From contig NZ_FNEB01000010.1 in assembly GCF_900100005.1 (NCBI RefSeq), positions 78,238 to 142,237 of the forward strand: a DNA stretch of 64,000 bases, read 5' to 3'. Source of the DNA: Lutimaribacter saemankumensis. Lineage in GTDB: Bacteria > Pseudomonadota > Alphaproteobacteria > Rhodobacterales > Rhodobacteraceae. Every line of letters starts with the position of its first letter. Positions within the stretch are counted from its first letter, which is position 1. Positions 8,680 to 18,352 of this stretch are shown one piece after another. Made by a program: the position numbers and the translations under genes. The notes under the pieces are model-generated. The model was given only the letters and a program-made list of their open reading frames with translations, searched no databases and had not been told where the DNA came from.

Positions 8680-9507
8680 ATGGCGAAATCCCCTGACGCA
8701 TTCCGCACCATCAGTGAAGTGGCGGAATGGCTGGACAAGCCCGCCCATGTCCTGCGCTTCTGGGAAAGCAAGTTCACGCAGGTGAAACCGGTCAAGCGCG
8801 CCGGCGGACGCCGCTATTACCGGCCCGAAGACATGCTGCTTTTGGGCGGTATAAAAAAGCTGCTGCACGACGATGGCATGACCATCAAGGGCGTGCAGAA
8901 AATCCTGCGCGAACAGGGCGTGAAATACGTGGCCTCGCTGTCGCAACCGCTTGACGAAATCAGCCAGGCAACTGACTCGCACGACACGATCGACGCAACG
9001 CCGGCACCGGCGCCACCCGTGTCCGACCCTGCCCCGACCCCGCCCGAGACAGCGGATCCGCCGGTTTCCGCGCGTGACAGCGACGATGAAGCCACTCAGC
9101 AGGATATTGACGCGAAACCGGAAGAAGGCCCCGCAGAACCCGTCCCCGTGCCGGAAGAGGTGGACACAGCCGAGGCCGACACCTGGGACGACGGAACTGC
9201 CCTGCCCGCCTTTCTCCGCATGAGTCAGGCGCGCGCACAGGCGCCGGACAAGGGCACGGAAGAAACTTCGCAAGATGGCGAACCGGACGCGGACGAACCC
9301 GATGCCGAACCCGCAGCACCGGCGATTGAACAACTCGATCTGCCCGAGGTTCCGCCCCTGGATCAGATCGACGCCGCACCCGGCGTGATTTCGGCGGCCC
9401 TCGCACGGCGATTGCCGTTGGACGCTGCCACGCGGGCGAAACTCTCTGCCGCGCGCGACGATCTGGCCCGTCTGCGGACGCGCCTGGCGCAAAACGCCAA
9501 AGAGTGA
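8680..9507 (+). CDS. MerR-family transcriptional regulator with long acidic tail
   Basis: The first 75 residues form a MerR winged helix: [20 protein letters not shown] is followed by [12 protein letters not shown] and a short dimer helix. Unlike metal-sensing MerR proteins there is no obvious C-terminal ligand-binding domain. Residues about 95-245 are low-complexity, rich in Pro, Ala, Asp and Glu, and probably disordered, and a short helix [18 protein letters not shown] ends the protein. It sits directly after ihfA and is probably cotranscribed. The target genes are not shown by the sequence. Confidence 0.85.
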   Translation: MAKSPDAFRTISEVAEWLDKPAHVLRFWESKFTQVKPVKRAGGRRYYRPEDMLLLGGIKKLLHDDGMTIKGVQKILREQGVKYVASLSQPLDEISQATDSHDTIDATPAPAPPVSDPAPTPPETADPPVSARDSDDEATQQDIDAKPEEGPAEPVPVPEEVDTAEADTWDDGTALPAFLRMSQARAQAPDKGTEETSQDGEPDADEPDAEPAAPAIEQLDLPEVPPLDQIDAAPGVISAALARRLPLDAATRAKLSAARDDLARLRTRLAQNAKE

Positions 9508-9567
9508 CGAAAGGCGCGAAATTCGCCCTTGCCCCCCGGCGCAAATCCGGTATGTAGGCGCAGTCGT

Positions 9568-9644
9568 CGGGCTATAGCGCAGTCTGGTAGCGCGTCCGTC
9601 TGGGGGACGGGAGGTCGTAGGTTCGAATCCTGCTAGCCCGACCA
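9568..9644 (+). tRNA. tRNA-Pro(GGG)
   Basis: A complete 77-base cloverleaf is seen. The acceptor arms CGGGCTA (9568-9574) and TAGCCCG (9634-9640) pair perfectly. The anticodon loop CTGGGGG gives anticodon GGG at 9602-9604, the T-arm contains GTTCGAATC, and CCA is encoded at 9642-9644. Confidence 0.96.
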
Positions 9645-9748
9645 TCATCCACCCCGCCCCAGCCAATCCATTGAAAACCGCGCGATTTGCCTTGCGTTCC
9701 GCGCGATTTTTCCTGCAAAACACCCCGGACCATCAGGGGACGGATGCG

Positions 9749-10825
9749 ATGACAGGGGTTCTTGCCAGCCAGCAGATCGAAGGGTTGTGTGACAGCGGTG
9801 CGATCACGCTGGATGCGCCGCTGGCCGAAGGCCAGGTGCAACCCGCGAGCCTGGATTTGCGGCTGGGAAACACCGCCTACCGGGTGCGCGCGTCGTTCCT
9901 TGCCGGGCATGGCCGCCGCGTCGAAGACCGCCTTGAGCAATTCGAGATGCACCGCGTCGACCTGCGCGAGGGCGCGGTTCTGGAAAAGGGCTGCGTCTAT
10001 CTTGTGCCGCTGATGGAGTCGCTGGCACTGCCGGGCGACATCCATGCCGTCGCCAACGCCAAAAGCTCGACCGGGCGGTTGGACCTTCTGACTCGTGTCA
10101 TCACCGATGGCGGGGTCGAATTCGACCGGATTCCCGCGGGTTACCAAGGCCCCCTGTTCGCCGAGATCTGCCCGCGCTCTTTTTCCGTGCTTGTGCGCCC
10201 GGGGATGCGGCTGAACCAGATCAGGTTCCGACAGGGGCAAGCGGTGCTTTCCGACGATGAATTGCGTGCGCTTCATGCCCAACAGCGCCTTGTCGATGGC
10301 GAGGCGGTGATCCAGGACGGGCTGGGGTTTTCGGTTGACCTGACCGCGGGGCCGCGTGGCCTTGTGGGGTATCGCGCCAAGCCGCATACCGGGGTGATCG
10401 ACCTTGAACGGACCGGTGCCTACGACCCGGCCGATTTCTGGGAAGAGGTGATTTCCCATGACGGCCAGATCATCCTCGATCCCGGCGCGTTCTACATCCT
10501 CGTCAGTCGCGAGGCCGTGCATATCCCGCCCGACTATGCAGCCGAAATGGCCCCCTATATCGCGATGGTGGGCGAATTCCGTGTGCATTACGCGGGCTTC
10601 TTCGACCCCGGTTTCGGCCATGACGCCGCGGGCGGCGCCGGATCGCGCGGCGTGCTCGAGGTTCGCTGCCACGAAGCGCCCTTCGTGCTGGAACACGGGC
10701 AGGTCGTGGGGCGGCTGGTCTATGAACGCATGTCGCAAGCGCCGCGTCAGGTATATGGCGCGGGTATCGCGTCGAATTATCAGGGCCAGGGGCTGAAGCT
10801 GTCCAAACATTTCCGTGCGGGCTGA
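9749..10825 (+). CDS. dcd: 2'-deoxycytidine 5'-triphosphate deaminase, long form
   Basis: This 358-residue protein belongs to the dCTP deaminase/dUTPase superfamily. The N-terminal part has LASQQIEGL, QPASLDLRLGN and the active-site region ANAKSSTGRLDL, and the second half repeats a dUTPase-like fold (EFRVHYAGFFDPGFGH). It converts dCTP to dUTP for thymidylate synthesis. It is nearly twice the length of E. coli Dcd (193 residues); this two-domain form is usual in alphaproteobacteria. I chose MTGVLASQ at 9749. An in-frame start at 9671 adds 26 residues without family character. Confidence 0.85.
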   Translation: MTGVLASQQIEGLCDSGAITLDAPLAEGQVQPASLDLRLGNTAYRVRASFLAGHGRRVEDRLEQFEMHRVDLREGAVLEKGCVYLVPLMESLALPGDIHAVANAKSSTGRLDLLTRVITDGGVEFDRIPAGYQGPLFAEICPRSFSVLVRPGMRLNQIRFRQGQAVLSDDELRALHAQQRLVDGEAVIQDGLGFSVDLTAGPRGLVGYRAKPHTGVIDLERTGAYDPADFWEEVISHDGQIILDPGAFYILVSREAVHIPPDYAAEMAPYIAMVGEFRVHYAGFFDPGFGHDAAGGAGSRGVLEVRCHEAPFVLEHGQVVGRLVYERMSQAPRQVYGAGIASNYQGQGLKLSKHFRAG

Positions 10826-10837
10826 CCCGCGCGGCGT

Positions 10838-11053
10838 TCAGAACTTGCCGACGCGCCGCGTGATCCGTGCGGCCTTGCGCGCGGTACGTGCGGCCTGCTT
10901 GCCCTTACGGGCCTGCGAGCGTTCCGCATCGGTCATCTGGTCACGGGACTTGCCGCCCCCGGACACCCGGTCAATTCCGGCGTTGAGGCCCTTGTTGACC
11001 ACTTTTCGCACGAACATGCGCGTGATCATGTTGATAAGCTGATTGGCGTTCAT
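10838..11053 (-). CDS. Small basic conserved hypothetical protein
   Basis: This is a 71-residue protein. The N-terminal 25 residues form an amphipathic helix (NQLINMITRMFVRKVVNKGLN) and the C-terminal half is very rich in Lys, Arg and Ala (ARKGKQAARTARKAARITRR). I do not recognise a function. It is the last gene of the minus-strand run that includes scpAB, 95 bases after scpB. GGAGG lies just upstream of the start (on the minus strand), supporting a real gene. Nucleic-acid or membrane contact is possible from composition alone. Confidence 0.65.
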   Translation of the reverse strand: MNANQLINMITRMFVRKVVNKGLNAGIDRVSGGGKSRDQMTDAERSQARKGKQAARTARKAARITRRVGKF

Positions 11054-11148
11054 CGCGCCCTCCTTTCCTGCCTCACCTCACGATATAGCAGGAAATTACG
11101 CAAATTTCAGGGCATCGCCGCAGGTTTCCCGCGACATGGCGCGCGCGA

Positions 11149-11832
11149 TCAGTCCTCGAACAGTTCGCTCTGGCCTTCGGCCGTTTCTTCCTCGGCGTCC
11201 TGATCGCCCTCACCCATCTGGGGCATCACGCCCGGCGGCGGGCGGTTGTCCAACAGCCCGGCGGCGCGCAATTCCTTGAGGCCCGGCAGGTCACGGGCCG
11301 ATTCCAGGCCGAAATGATCCAGGAATTCCTGCGTCACCACGAAGGTGACAGGCCGGCCCGGCGTCATGCGGCGGCGGCCGAAACGGATCCACTCCATTTC
11401 AAGCAACTGGTCGACCGTGCCGCGGCTGACGGCGACACCGCGGATTTCCTCGATCTCGGCGCGCGTGACGGGCTGGTGATAGGCCACGATCGCGAGGGTT
11501 TCGATGGCCGCGCGCGACAGCTTGCGCGTCTCGACCGTTTCCTTCTGCATCAGGAAACCGAGGTCGGGCGCGGTGCGGATCGCCCAGGCGTCGCCCACCC
11601 GTACAAGGTTCACGCCACGGCCTTCGTAGCGTTTGCGCAAATGCACAAGCGCCTCGGCGGCGTCGCAGCCATGCGGCATGCGGCCGTTCAACTCCTTCAC
11701 GGTGACGGGTTCCGCACTGGCGAAAAGGATCGCTTCGACCATGCGTTCCTGTTCGCCCATGGGCGGGGCTTCGAACAGGCTCTTTTCCTCGGTTTCGGCG
11801 GCGTCCTGCGGCATGTCTGTGTCGTCAGCCAT
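11149..11832 (-). CDS. scpB: Segregation and condensation protein B
   Basis: This 227-residue protein is the winged-helix kleisin-interacting subunit of the Smc-ScpAB condensin. MVEAILFASAEPVT is the family start motif. ETLAIVAYHQPVTRAEIEEI and GRPVTFVVTQEFLDHFGL are the second winged helix. An acidic tail rich in Glu and Asp closes the protein. The start at 11832 overlaps the scpA stop by eight bases, which indicates translational coupling. A longer reading frame extends upstream into scpA but has no ScpB character. Confidence 0.95.
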   Translation of the reverse strand: MADDTDMPQDAAETEEKSLFEAPPMGEQERMVEAILFASAEPVTVKELNGRMPHGCDAAEALVHLRKRYEGRGVNLVRVGDAWAIRTAPDLGFLMQKETVETRKLSRAAIETLAIVAYHQPVTRAEIEEIRGVAVSRGTVDQLLEMEWIRFGRRRMTPGRPVTFVVTQEFLDHFGLESARDLPGLKELRAAGLLDNRPPPGVMPQMGEGDQDAEEETAEGQSELFED

Positions 11833-12628
11833 CGCTCTCTCCTCGTCTGCGCAGCTGGATCGGCGCGAATGTGTCGGACTGGCGCAGCTCGACCCGGCCT
11901 TCCTTGGCCAGTTCCAGCGATGCCGCGAATGTCGCCGCTGTGGCCGAGCGCAACCGCACCGGATCGGACGACCAGCCATCCGGGAGATAGGCGGAAATAT
12001 CCGTCCATGTGCCGGCAAACCCGATCAGCCCGCGCATTCGGTCCAGGGCCTGTTCCATGGTGAACACGCGGTCGCGATCCATCACGAAGGGGCGGAACTC
12101 GTCACGGGTGCGGATGCGGCTGTAGGCCTGCATCAGGTCCAGCAGAGTCGCGGTATAGGTCACGCGTTTTACACGCTCGACATTTTCGGGGATGCCGCGC
12201 ACAAAGAAATCCCGCCCTTTCTGATCGCGCGCCATCAGCCGGGCGGCGACATCGCGCATCGCCTGCAGGCGTTCGAGCTGGAAGGCAAGGTGGGCGGCCA
12301 GTTCCTCGCCCGAGGGGCCCTCTTCGGTCGGGTCGGGCGGCAACAAAAGGCGCGATTTCAGAAAGGCGAGCCACGCCGCCATCACGAGGTAATCGGCCGC
12401 CAGTTCGATGCGCAGTTGCTTGGCCTTTTCCACGAAGGCCAGGTATTGCTGCGCCAGATGCAGGATCGAGATCTTGCGCAGGTCCACCTTTTGGGTGCGT
12501 CCCAGCGTCAGCAGCAGGTCCAGCGGGCCTTCGAACCCGTCCACATCGACGATCAGCGCCTCGGCGGCAAGCCGGGCGGCAACGCTGTCTGTATCCTGCG
12601 TGTCGTCGAATTCGGGATCGTCAGTCAT
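11825..12628 (-). CDS. scpA: Segregation and condensation protein A
   Basis: This 267-residue kleisin of the bacterial condensin binds Smc heads and ScpB. The motif FEGPLDLLLTLGRTQKVDL near residue 35 and the helix AADYLVMAAWLAFLKSRLLLP are diagnostic. The C-terminal winged helix is present (AATFAASLELAKEGRVELRQ). The N-terminus carries an acidic Asp-rich extension. It overlaps nagZ upstream by eight bases and scpB downstream by eight bases, forming a tightly coupled operon. Confidence 0.95.
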   Translation of the reverse strand: MTDDPEFDDTQDTDSVAARLAAEALIVDVDGFEGPLDLLLTLGRTQKVDLRKISILHLAQQYLAFVEKAKQLRIELAADYLVMAAWLAFLKSRLLLPPDPTEEGPSGEELAAHLAFQLERLQAMRDVAARLMARDQKGRDFFVRGIPENVERVKRVTYTATLLDLMQAYSRIRTRDEFRPFVMDRDRVFTMEQALDRMRGLIGFAGTWTDISAYLPDGWSSDPVRLRSATAATFAASLELAKEGRVELRQSDTFAPIQLRRRGESDG

Positions 12629-13631
12629 CCGGGCGCCCGTTCAATAGCGCCTCCAACTTGGCCGCAAGGGCGGGGATGTCAACCTCGTCCGGTGTTTTGC
12701 GCGCCTCCAGGGCGCGCTCCGCCCGTGCCTGCGCCGCGTCCGACATCGGCCCGGCAGCCCCGGCCACCGCGCGGCGTTCGTCCAGCGAGCCGTTGCAATG
12801 CAGGATCACGTCGCAGCCCGCATCGAGCGCCGCACGGCTGAGATCGGCCAGATCGCCCGAAAGCGCCTTCATCGAAATGTCGTCGGTCATGATCAGACCG
12901 TCGAACCCAATCTCTTCGCGGATCAGGCCCATGATGCGTGGCGACAGGGTCGCGGGGCGCTCGTCCAGCGCGGAATAGACCAAGTGTGCGGTCATCCCCA
13001 TCGGCAGGTCGTTCAGAGCCTTGAACGGCGCAAAATCGCTGGCGCGCAACGTTGCGGGATCGTCGGCGACGACCGGAAGGTCGAAATGGCTGTCGACCAC
13101 GGCGCGGCCATGGCCGGGGATGTGTTTCAGCACCGGCAGAACGCCGCCATCCAGCAGCCCGTCGGCGGCCGCGCGGCCCAGGCGGGCCACGGTGCCGGCA
13201 TCGAAACCGTAGCAGCGGTTTTGCAGAAATGCATGGGTATCGGGGGTGGCCACGTCGACCATGGGCGCACAATTGCTGTCTATACCCAGGGCGTGCAGTT
13301 CGTCGGCAATGATGCGGTACCGCAGGTACATCGCCTGTTCGGCTTGCGCCCCCGCGCGCTGGACGTGTTCGAGCGGCGGCAGCCATTCGCGCCAGCGTGG
13401 CCCGCGCAGGCGTTGCACGCGCCCGCCCTCCTGGTCGATGGTGATGGGGGCATCGCGGCCCACGGCCTCGCGCAGGTCGCCACACAGCGCCCGCACCTGG
13501 TCCGGCGTATCGATGTTGCGGGCGAACAGGATGAAGCCGAAGGGGTTTGCCTCGGCGAAGAAGCGCTTTTCGTCAGGCGTCAGGCGCAGACCATCCGCAT
13601 CGAGGATGGTCGCACCGAAGCTTGCGCTCAC
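12621..13631 (-). CDS. nagZ: Beta-N-acetylhexosaminidase NagZ (GH3)
   Basis: This 336-residue glycoside hydrolase family 3 enzyme removes GlcNAc from 1,6-anhydro-muropeptides during cell-wall recycling in the cytoplasm. The hallmark KHIPGHG loop is present, as are LGIDSNCAPMVDVA and ITIDQEGGRVQRL. Asp in MTDDISMKAL is the likely nucleophile. I set the start at the GTG at 13631, whose bases overlap the stop of the SPOR gene; a longer frame to 13820 lacks family character. It is translationally coupled to both neighbours. Confidence 0.92.
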   Translation of the reverse strand: MSASFGATILDADGLRLTPDEKRFFAEANPFGFILFARNIDTPDQVRALCGDLREAVGRDAPITIDQEGGRVQRLRGPRWREWLPPLEHVQRAGAQAEQAMYLRYRIIADELHALGIDSNCAPMVDVATPDTHAFLQNRCYGFDAGTVARLGRAAADGLLDGGVLPVLKHIPGHGRAVVDSHFDLPVVADDPATLRASDFAPFKALNDLPMGMTAHLVYSALDERPATLSPRIMGLIREEIGFDGLIMTDDISMKALSGDLADLSRAALDAGCDVILHCNGSLDERRAVAGAAGPMSDAAQARAERALEARKTPDEVDIPALAAKLEALLNGRPDD

Positions 13632-14608
13632 CGCGTCACCACGGGGATGCAATCGGCCTTTTCGCTGACGAAGGCCGCGCAGAAGCGGCGCGCATCGGCC
13701 AGGTCTTCGAAGCCCATGGCGCGCAGACGATAAAAGGTGCGCCCACCCGATTGTGCACGTTCGATCACGCGATCCTTGCCTTCCATGTAATGGCCAAAGC
13801 GGATTTCCAGCCGGTCCCATTCGCGGCGCGCGATGTCTTCGCTGTCATAGGCGCCAAGCTGCGCAAGGCGTGTGCCAGCGGGAATGTCCGCGGGGTCGAC
13901 ATCGCGCGCACCCGCGGCGGCGGCGACGGCCGCAGCGACGGCGGCGGGGTCCACGCTGGCGACGCGCTGACCGATACTGGCAGGGCGGAGCTGCGGACGC
14001 AGCGACCGCGCAAGCCCGGTGGTCGGGCGGTCGGTTTCGACCTCTTCGGCAATCTCGGCCACGGTCTCGTCAGCGGCGGCGGTTTCGTCCTGCTGCGCAT
14101 CCAGGGGCTGCGCGCCGGCTGTCAGCTGCGCCACGATGTCGTCCACGCTGGTCGCGGCGGGCTGGATCGGTGCGTCGGTGACGGGTTCGCCTGCTTCGGC
14201 GTTGCTCTGCGGGGCCGGTTCGACGGCCGGCAGGTTGTCCTGAACAGGCGCTGCGGCAAGCTGCGCGGCAGGTGCGTCCTCATCGGTAAGGTCGACCGGC
14301 CGTGGCGCCAATACAAGGCGGTCGGCGGGATCTTCGGCGGTGCCCACGGCGGCGACGCTGTTCACCGCAAGCCCCTGGTGGGCCGCGGGACGCCCGCCGG
14401 GATCGTCGGGTTGCACCCGCATCGGGCCTTCGGCTGCGCGCACCACCGGAACGCCGCTGACGTCGCGCACCAACAGCTTGTAACCCCAGACAGCCACGCC
14501 GATCAAAAGCGCCACGGAAATAGCCGCGCCGATCCAGTTCGCCACCGTTCCGATAGGAGTGCCCGCCACAGGCTGCCCGCCCTGCGCGTTCAGGTGTAGT
14601 TCCGCCAT
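13628..14608 (-). CDS. SPOR-domain cell-division/peptidoglycan protein
   Basis: This 326-residue single-pass protein has an N-terminal membrane helix (WIGAAISVALLIGVAVWGYK), a long Ala/Pro/Asp-rich periplasmic linker and a C-terminal SPOR domain (RLAQLGAYDSEDIARREWDR onward). SPOR domains bind denuded glycan strands at the division septum. GAGG six bases before the ATG at 14608 supports this start over 14626. It lies between argS and nagZ, the usual Rhodobacteraceae order. Two cysteines late in the SPOR domain (RRFCAAF, ADCIPV) could form a disulfide. Confidence 0.88.
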   Translation of the reverse strand: MAELHLNAQGGQPVAGTPIGTVANWIGAAISVALLIGVAVWGYKLLVRDVSGVPVVRAAEGPMRVQPDDPGGRPAAHQGLAVNSVAAVGTAEDPADRLVLAPRPVDLTDEDAPAAQLAAAPVQDNLPAVEPAPQSNAEAGEPVTDAPIQPAATSVDDIVAQLTAGAQPLDAQQDETAAADETVAEIAEEVETDRPTTGLARSLRPQLRPASIGQRVASVDPAAVAAAVAAAAGARDVDPADIPAGTRLAQLGAYDSEDIARREWDRLEIRFGHYMEGKDRVIERAQSGGRTFYRLRAMGFEDLADARRFCAAFVSEKADCIPVVTR

Positions 14609-14689
14609 GTTTCGCCTCACTGCCACCGGCGATACGTTGCCACCGGGGTTTCTTGCTGCCTCAACTCAACCCGGCGGCGGCGCGATTTG

Positions 14690-16435
14690 TTACCGCATCT
14701 CTTCCGCCGGTTCGACGCCAAGAATACCAAGGCCGGCGGAAATGACAACGGCGACGGACCGCGCAAGGGCAATTTTCGCCTGCGATGTGGCTACATCACC
14801 CTCTTGCAGGAAGCGAAGGCTGGTATCCTCGTTGCCGCGGTTCCACAAAGTGTGGAAATCGCTGGCCAGTTCATAGAGGAAGAACGCCACGCGGTGCGGC
14901 TCGTTCGCGCGGGCGGCGATTTCCACAAGGCGCGGCCATTCGGCCAGCTTTTTCATCACCGCCTGTTCGGCGTCGTCGTCGAGTTTCGACAGGTCCGCCG
15001 CACCAAGCGTCGCGTCATCCGCGGCAATGCCCGCCTCGGCGGCCTTGCGCAGTACCGAACGGACCCGCGCATGGGCATATTGCACGTAAAAGACCGGGTT
15101 GTCCTTGGATTGCTCCAGCACCTTGTCGAAGTCGAAATCCAGCGGCGCATCGTTCTTGCGCGTCAGCATGTGAAACCGCGTGACGCCGGGGCCGACCTGA
15201 TCGACCACATCCCGCAGGGTCACGAAGTTGCCCGCGCGCTTGGACATCTTGAAGGGTTCGCCGTTCTTCCACAGCTTGACGAGCTGTGTCAGCTTGATGT
15301 CGAGCGGCACCTTGCCGTCGGACAGGGCCGACACGGCGGCTTTCATGCGTTTGACATAGCCGCCGTGATCGGCGCCGAAGACGTCGATCAGCAGGTCGTA
15401 GCCGCGCTCGACCTTGTCATAGTGATAGGCGATGTCGGGGGCAAAATAGGTCCAGCTTCCGTCCGATTTCATGATCGGGCGGTCCACGTCGTCACCATGT
15501 TCGGTGGATTTGAACAGGGTCTGTTCGCGCGGTTCCCAGTCTTCGGGGGTCTTGCCCTTGGGCGGCTCCAGCACACCGCGATAGATCAGGCCCTTGCTGC
15601 GCAACGCCTCGATCGCGGCTTCGATCCGGCCGGTGCCGTAAAGCGATTTTTCACTGAAAAAGCGGTCCATCTCGACGCCCAGCGCCTTCAGGTCGGCGCG
15701 GATCAGATCCATCATCGCGTCGGTCGCGAAATCGCGGATTTCGGCCAGCCAGACGTCTTCGGGCTGATCGACATAGGCATCGCCCACCTTGTCCTTGAGC
15801 GCCTCGCCCACCGGTATCAGGTAATCGCCGGGATAGGTGCCATCCTCGAACGCGACCTTCTGGCCATGCGCTTCGAGGTAGCGCAGGTAGACCGAGCGCG
15901 CCAGCACATCGACCTGCGCGCCGCCATCGTTGATGTAGTATTCGCGCGTGACGTCATAGCCCGCGTAGTCCAGCAGGCTGGCCAGCGCATCACCGAACAC
16001 AGCGCCGCGGGTATGGCCCACATGCAGCGGCCCTGTGGGGTTGGCGGACACGTATTCGACATTCACGCGCTTGCCCTGCCCCAGGTCCGAGCGGCCGAAA
16101 TCGGCGCCTTCGGCCAGCACACGGCTGACGACGCCCTGCCAGACCGATGGTGCAAGCCGCAGGTTCAGGAAACCGGGGCCGGCAACCTCGGCGCTGGCGA
16201 TGCGGTCATCGGCGCGCAGGTGTTCGGCCAGCGCCTCTGCAATGTCGCGCGGCTTCTTCTGGGCGGGCTTGGCCAATACCATCGCGGCGTTGGTGGCCAT
16301 GTCGCCATGGGCGGCGTCGCGCGGCGGCTCGACCGCGACATTGGCGGTATCAAGGCCAACGGGCAGATCCCCGGCCTCGGCCATCTTGCCAAGACTGTCG
16401 ATCACAAGCTCGCGCAAATCGGTAAAGAGGTTCAT
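14690..16435 (-). CDS. argS: Arginine-tRNA ligase
   Basis: This 581-residue class I synthetase charges tRNA-Arg. The HIGH motif appears as [12 protein letters not shown] and the KMSKS motif as KMSKRAGN. The N-terminal Add1 domain and C-terminal DALR anticodon-binding domain ([14 protein letters not shown] to the end) are present. The start MNLFTDL at 16435 matches the family; an upstream frame to 16489 adds 18 unrelated residues. It lies 64 bases after the antiporter gene on the same strand. Confidence 0.96.
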   Translation of the reverse strand: MNLFTDLRELVIDSLGKMAEAGDLPVGLDTANVAVEPPRDAAHGDMATNAAMVLAKPAQKKPRDIAEALAEHLRADDRIASAEVAGPGFLNLRLAPSVWQGVVSRVLAEGADFGRSDLGQGKRVNVEYVSANPTGPLHVGHTRGAVFGDALASLLDYAGYDVTREYYINDGGAQVDVLARSVYLRYLEAHGQKVAFEDGTYPGDYLIPVGEALKDKVGDAYVDQPEDVWLAEIRDFATDAMMDLIRADLKALGVEMDRFFSEKSLYGTGRIEAAIEALRSKGLIYRGVLEPPKGKTPEDWEPREQTLFKSTEHGDDVDRPIMKSDGSWTYFAPDIAYHYDKVERGYDLLIDVFGADHGGYVKRMKAAVSALSDGKVPLDIKLTQLVKLWKNGEPFKMSKRAGNFVTLRDVVDQVGPGVTRFHMLTRKNDAPLDFDFDKVLEQSKDNPVFYVQYAHARVRSVLRKAAEAGIAADDATLGAADLSKLDDDAEQAVMKKLAEWPRLVEIAARANEPHRVAFFLYELASDFHTLWNRGNEDTSLRFLQEGDVATSQAKIALARSVAVVISAGLGILGVEPAEEMR

Positions 16436-16499
16436 GCGTCCCATCCTTTCGCTTGGCCGCGGGTTTACCAGCAATCGCGCCCGCGTCAATCGTCAGGCA

Positions 16500-18332
16500 T
16501 CACGCATCGGGCGGAACTGGCTGGCGATCCTTCTTGGCGGGCGAAAAATGCAGGATGCGCAGCCCCTCGCCCGAGCCGATGCTCTCTTCGTCGCGCGGAA
16601 AGCGCAGCGTACCGCGCGGTCCGATCGTCGCGATCAGCTTTGCATCGGGCCGGTCGGCGCGCCATTTGTCGATGCCATATTCGTCGGTCAGGCCGGTCAC
16701 GCGGAATTCCCAGCCCTCGGCCAGCAGCCGGGCCATTTCACGGTAGGTGGCGCATTGCGCGAAGGGGCGGCCACCCAGCGTGGACGGCAGGGCGTGGCGG
16801 CTGGTTTCCGACGCGTCGCGCTTGATCTGCAGCACGTTCTCGCGTCCGAATTCTGGCGCAAGGTCGGTGGTGACAAGCGTGTTGTAGGCGTCGTTGTCGG
16901 ACAGCGCGATCACGGTGGCGTATTGCGTCAGTTCGACATTGTGCTCGGCGGCTTCGGACAGGATATCGCCGTAGAACGTGGGCAGGCCCAGTTCGCGCGC
17001 ACCGCGCAGGCGCAGGTGGTTGGCGTCGCTGATCAGGACCGGCACCTCTGCCCTTTTGAGCGCCTCGGCAAGCGCGGTCGCCCAGGCCGAACCACCGACC
17101 AGCAGAACGCCGGGGCGGTCCGTCGCCGCAACCCCAAGCAGCCGCGCCATGGGCGCAAGGGTAAAGCCGTGCAGCAGCACCGTGACGGTGACCAGCGCAA
17201 AGGCCAGCGGCCCGACCAGCGCGGCATCGGCGATGCCGATTTCCTGCAGGCGTTCCCCGAAAAGGCCCGCCACCGCAACCAGCACCACGCCGCGCGGTCC
17301 GGTAAAGGCAATGAGCGCTCGTTCGCGCCACGGAAGGTCCGTCCCAAGAAGCGACACGAACACCGTCACCGGCCGCGCCACCAGCACGACCAGCGCCACG
17401 AAGACGGCAGCCCGCCAGGTCAGCGTCCCCAGCGTTTCAAGATCGAGCGAGGCGGTCAGCAGGATGAACACGCCCGACACCAGCAGGACGGTCGCATGCT
17501 CCTTGAAGCGGCGCAGTTCGGTAAAGGAAGGCAAGTCGGAATTGGCGATCCAGATACCCATTACGGTCACCGCCAACAGCCCGCTTTCATGCAGCACCCA
17601 GTCGGACAGCGCGAACGCGCCCAGAACGCTGACGAAAAGCAGCGGCACCTTGATGTATTCCGGCACCCAGCCACGGCGGAAACTTTGAACCAGAAGCGCA
17701 CCGGCCGCCGCGCCGACGATCAGCGCCACCACGATCCCCAGCCCCAGTTGCAGCGCGGCCTCGGCCCCGTCTGCCGAGGTATAGATCACCTGAACCACGG
17801 AAAACGCCAGAACGGCCGCCAGCGCGCCGATCGGATCGTTGATGATCGCCTCCCACTGCAGCAGTTGGGCGGGGCGGCGCGACAGGCGCGCACCGCGCAG
17901 CAGGGGCGCGATCACCGTGGGGCCGGTGACGATCATGATGCCGCCAAAGACAGCGGCGGTTTCCCATCCGAGGCCTGCGCCATAGTGCAAGGCCAGCGCC
18001 GACAGCAGCCAGCCCAACGGCGCGCCGATCACGACAAGCCGCAAAACCCCATGAGCCGCGTCACGCAAGCTTTTGAAATTGAGCGTCAAACCGCCTTCGA
18101 ACAGGATGATCGCCACGGCGATGGCAATCATCGGCGTCATCACCGGGCCGATATCGCGCGCAGGATCGAACACGCCCAGCACCGGGCCCACCACGAAACC
18201 TGCGGCCAGCATCAACACGATGGCAGGGATGTTCATCCGCCATGCCCAGAGCTGTGCACCCACACCCAGTACGCCCACCAGCGCAATCGCCGTGACCGGA
18301 GCAAGTGCGGCGCCGTCCGCTGCTGTCGCCAT
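16500..18332 (-). CDS. Na+/H+ antiporter (CPA1 type) with TrkA-N-like domain
   Basis: This 610-residue membrane protein has about twelve hydrophobic spans in residues 10-400, including DPIGALAAVLAF (the conserved Asp-containing transport helix) and GPRGVVLVAVAGLFG. A soluble C-terminal half follows with a Rossmann-like segment VLLVGGSAWATALAEAL and ALSDNDAYNTLV, resembling RCK/TrkA-N regulatory domains that sense nucleotides. It probably exchanges monovalent cations for protons across the inner membrane. The start at 18332 (MATAAD) is chosen because the longer frame runs into dgt. Confidence 0.85.
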   Translation of the reverse strand: MATAADGAALAPVTAIALVGVLGVGAQLWAWRMNIPAIVLMLAAGFVVGPVLGVFDPARDIGPVMTPMIAIAVAIILFEGGLTLNFKSLRDAAHGVLRLVVIGAPLGWLLSALALHYGAGLGWETAAVFGGIMIVTGPTVIAPLLRGARLSRRPAQLLQWEAIINDPIGALAAVLAFSVVQVIYTSADGAEAALQLGLGIVVALIVGAAAGALLVQSFRRGWVPEYIKVPLLFVSVLGAFALSDWVLHESGLLAVTVMGIWIANSDLPSFTELRRFKEHATVLLVSGVFILLTASLDLETLGTLTWRAAVFVALVVLVARPVTVFVSLLGTDLPWRERALIAFTGPRGVVLVAVAGLFGERLQEIGIADAALVGPLAFALVTVTVLLHGFTLAPMARLLGVAATDRPGVLLVGGSAWATALAEALKRAEVPVLISDANHLRLRGARELGLPTFYGDILSEAAEHNVELTQYATVIALSDNDAYNTLVTTDLAPEFGRENVLQIKRDASETSRHALPSTLGGRPFAQCATYREMARLLAEGWEFRVTGLTDEYGIDKWRADRPDAKLIATIGPRGTLRFPRDEESIGSGEGLRILHFSPAKKDRQPVPPDA

Positions 18333-18352
18333 CCTGTTTCCCCCGTCCCTCG

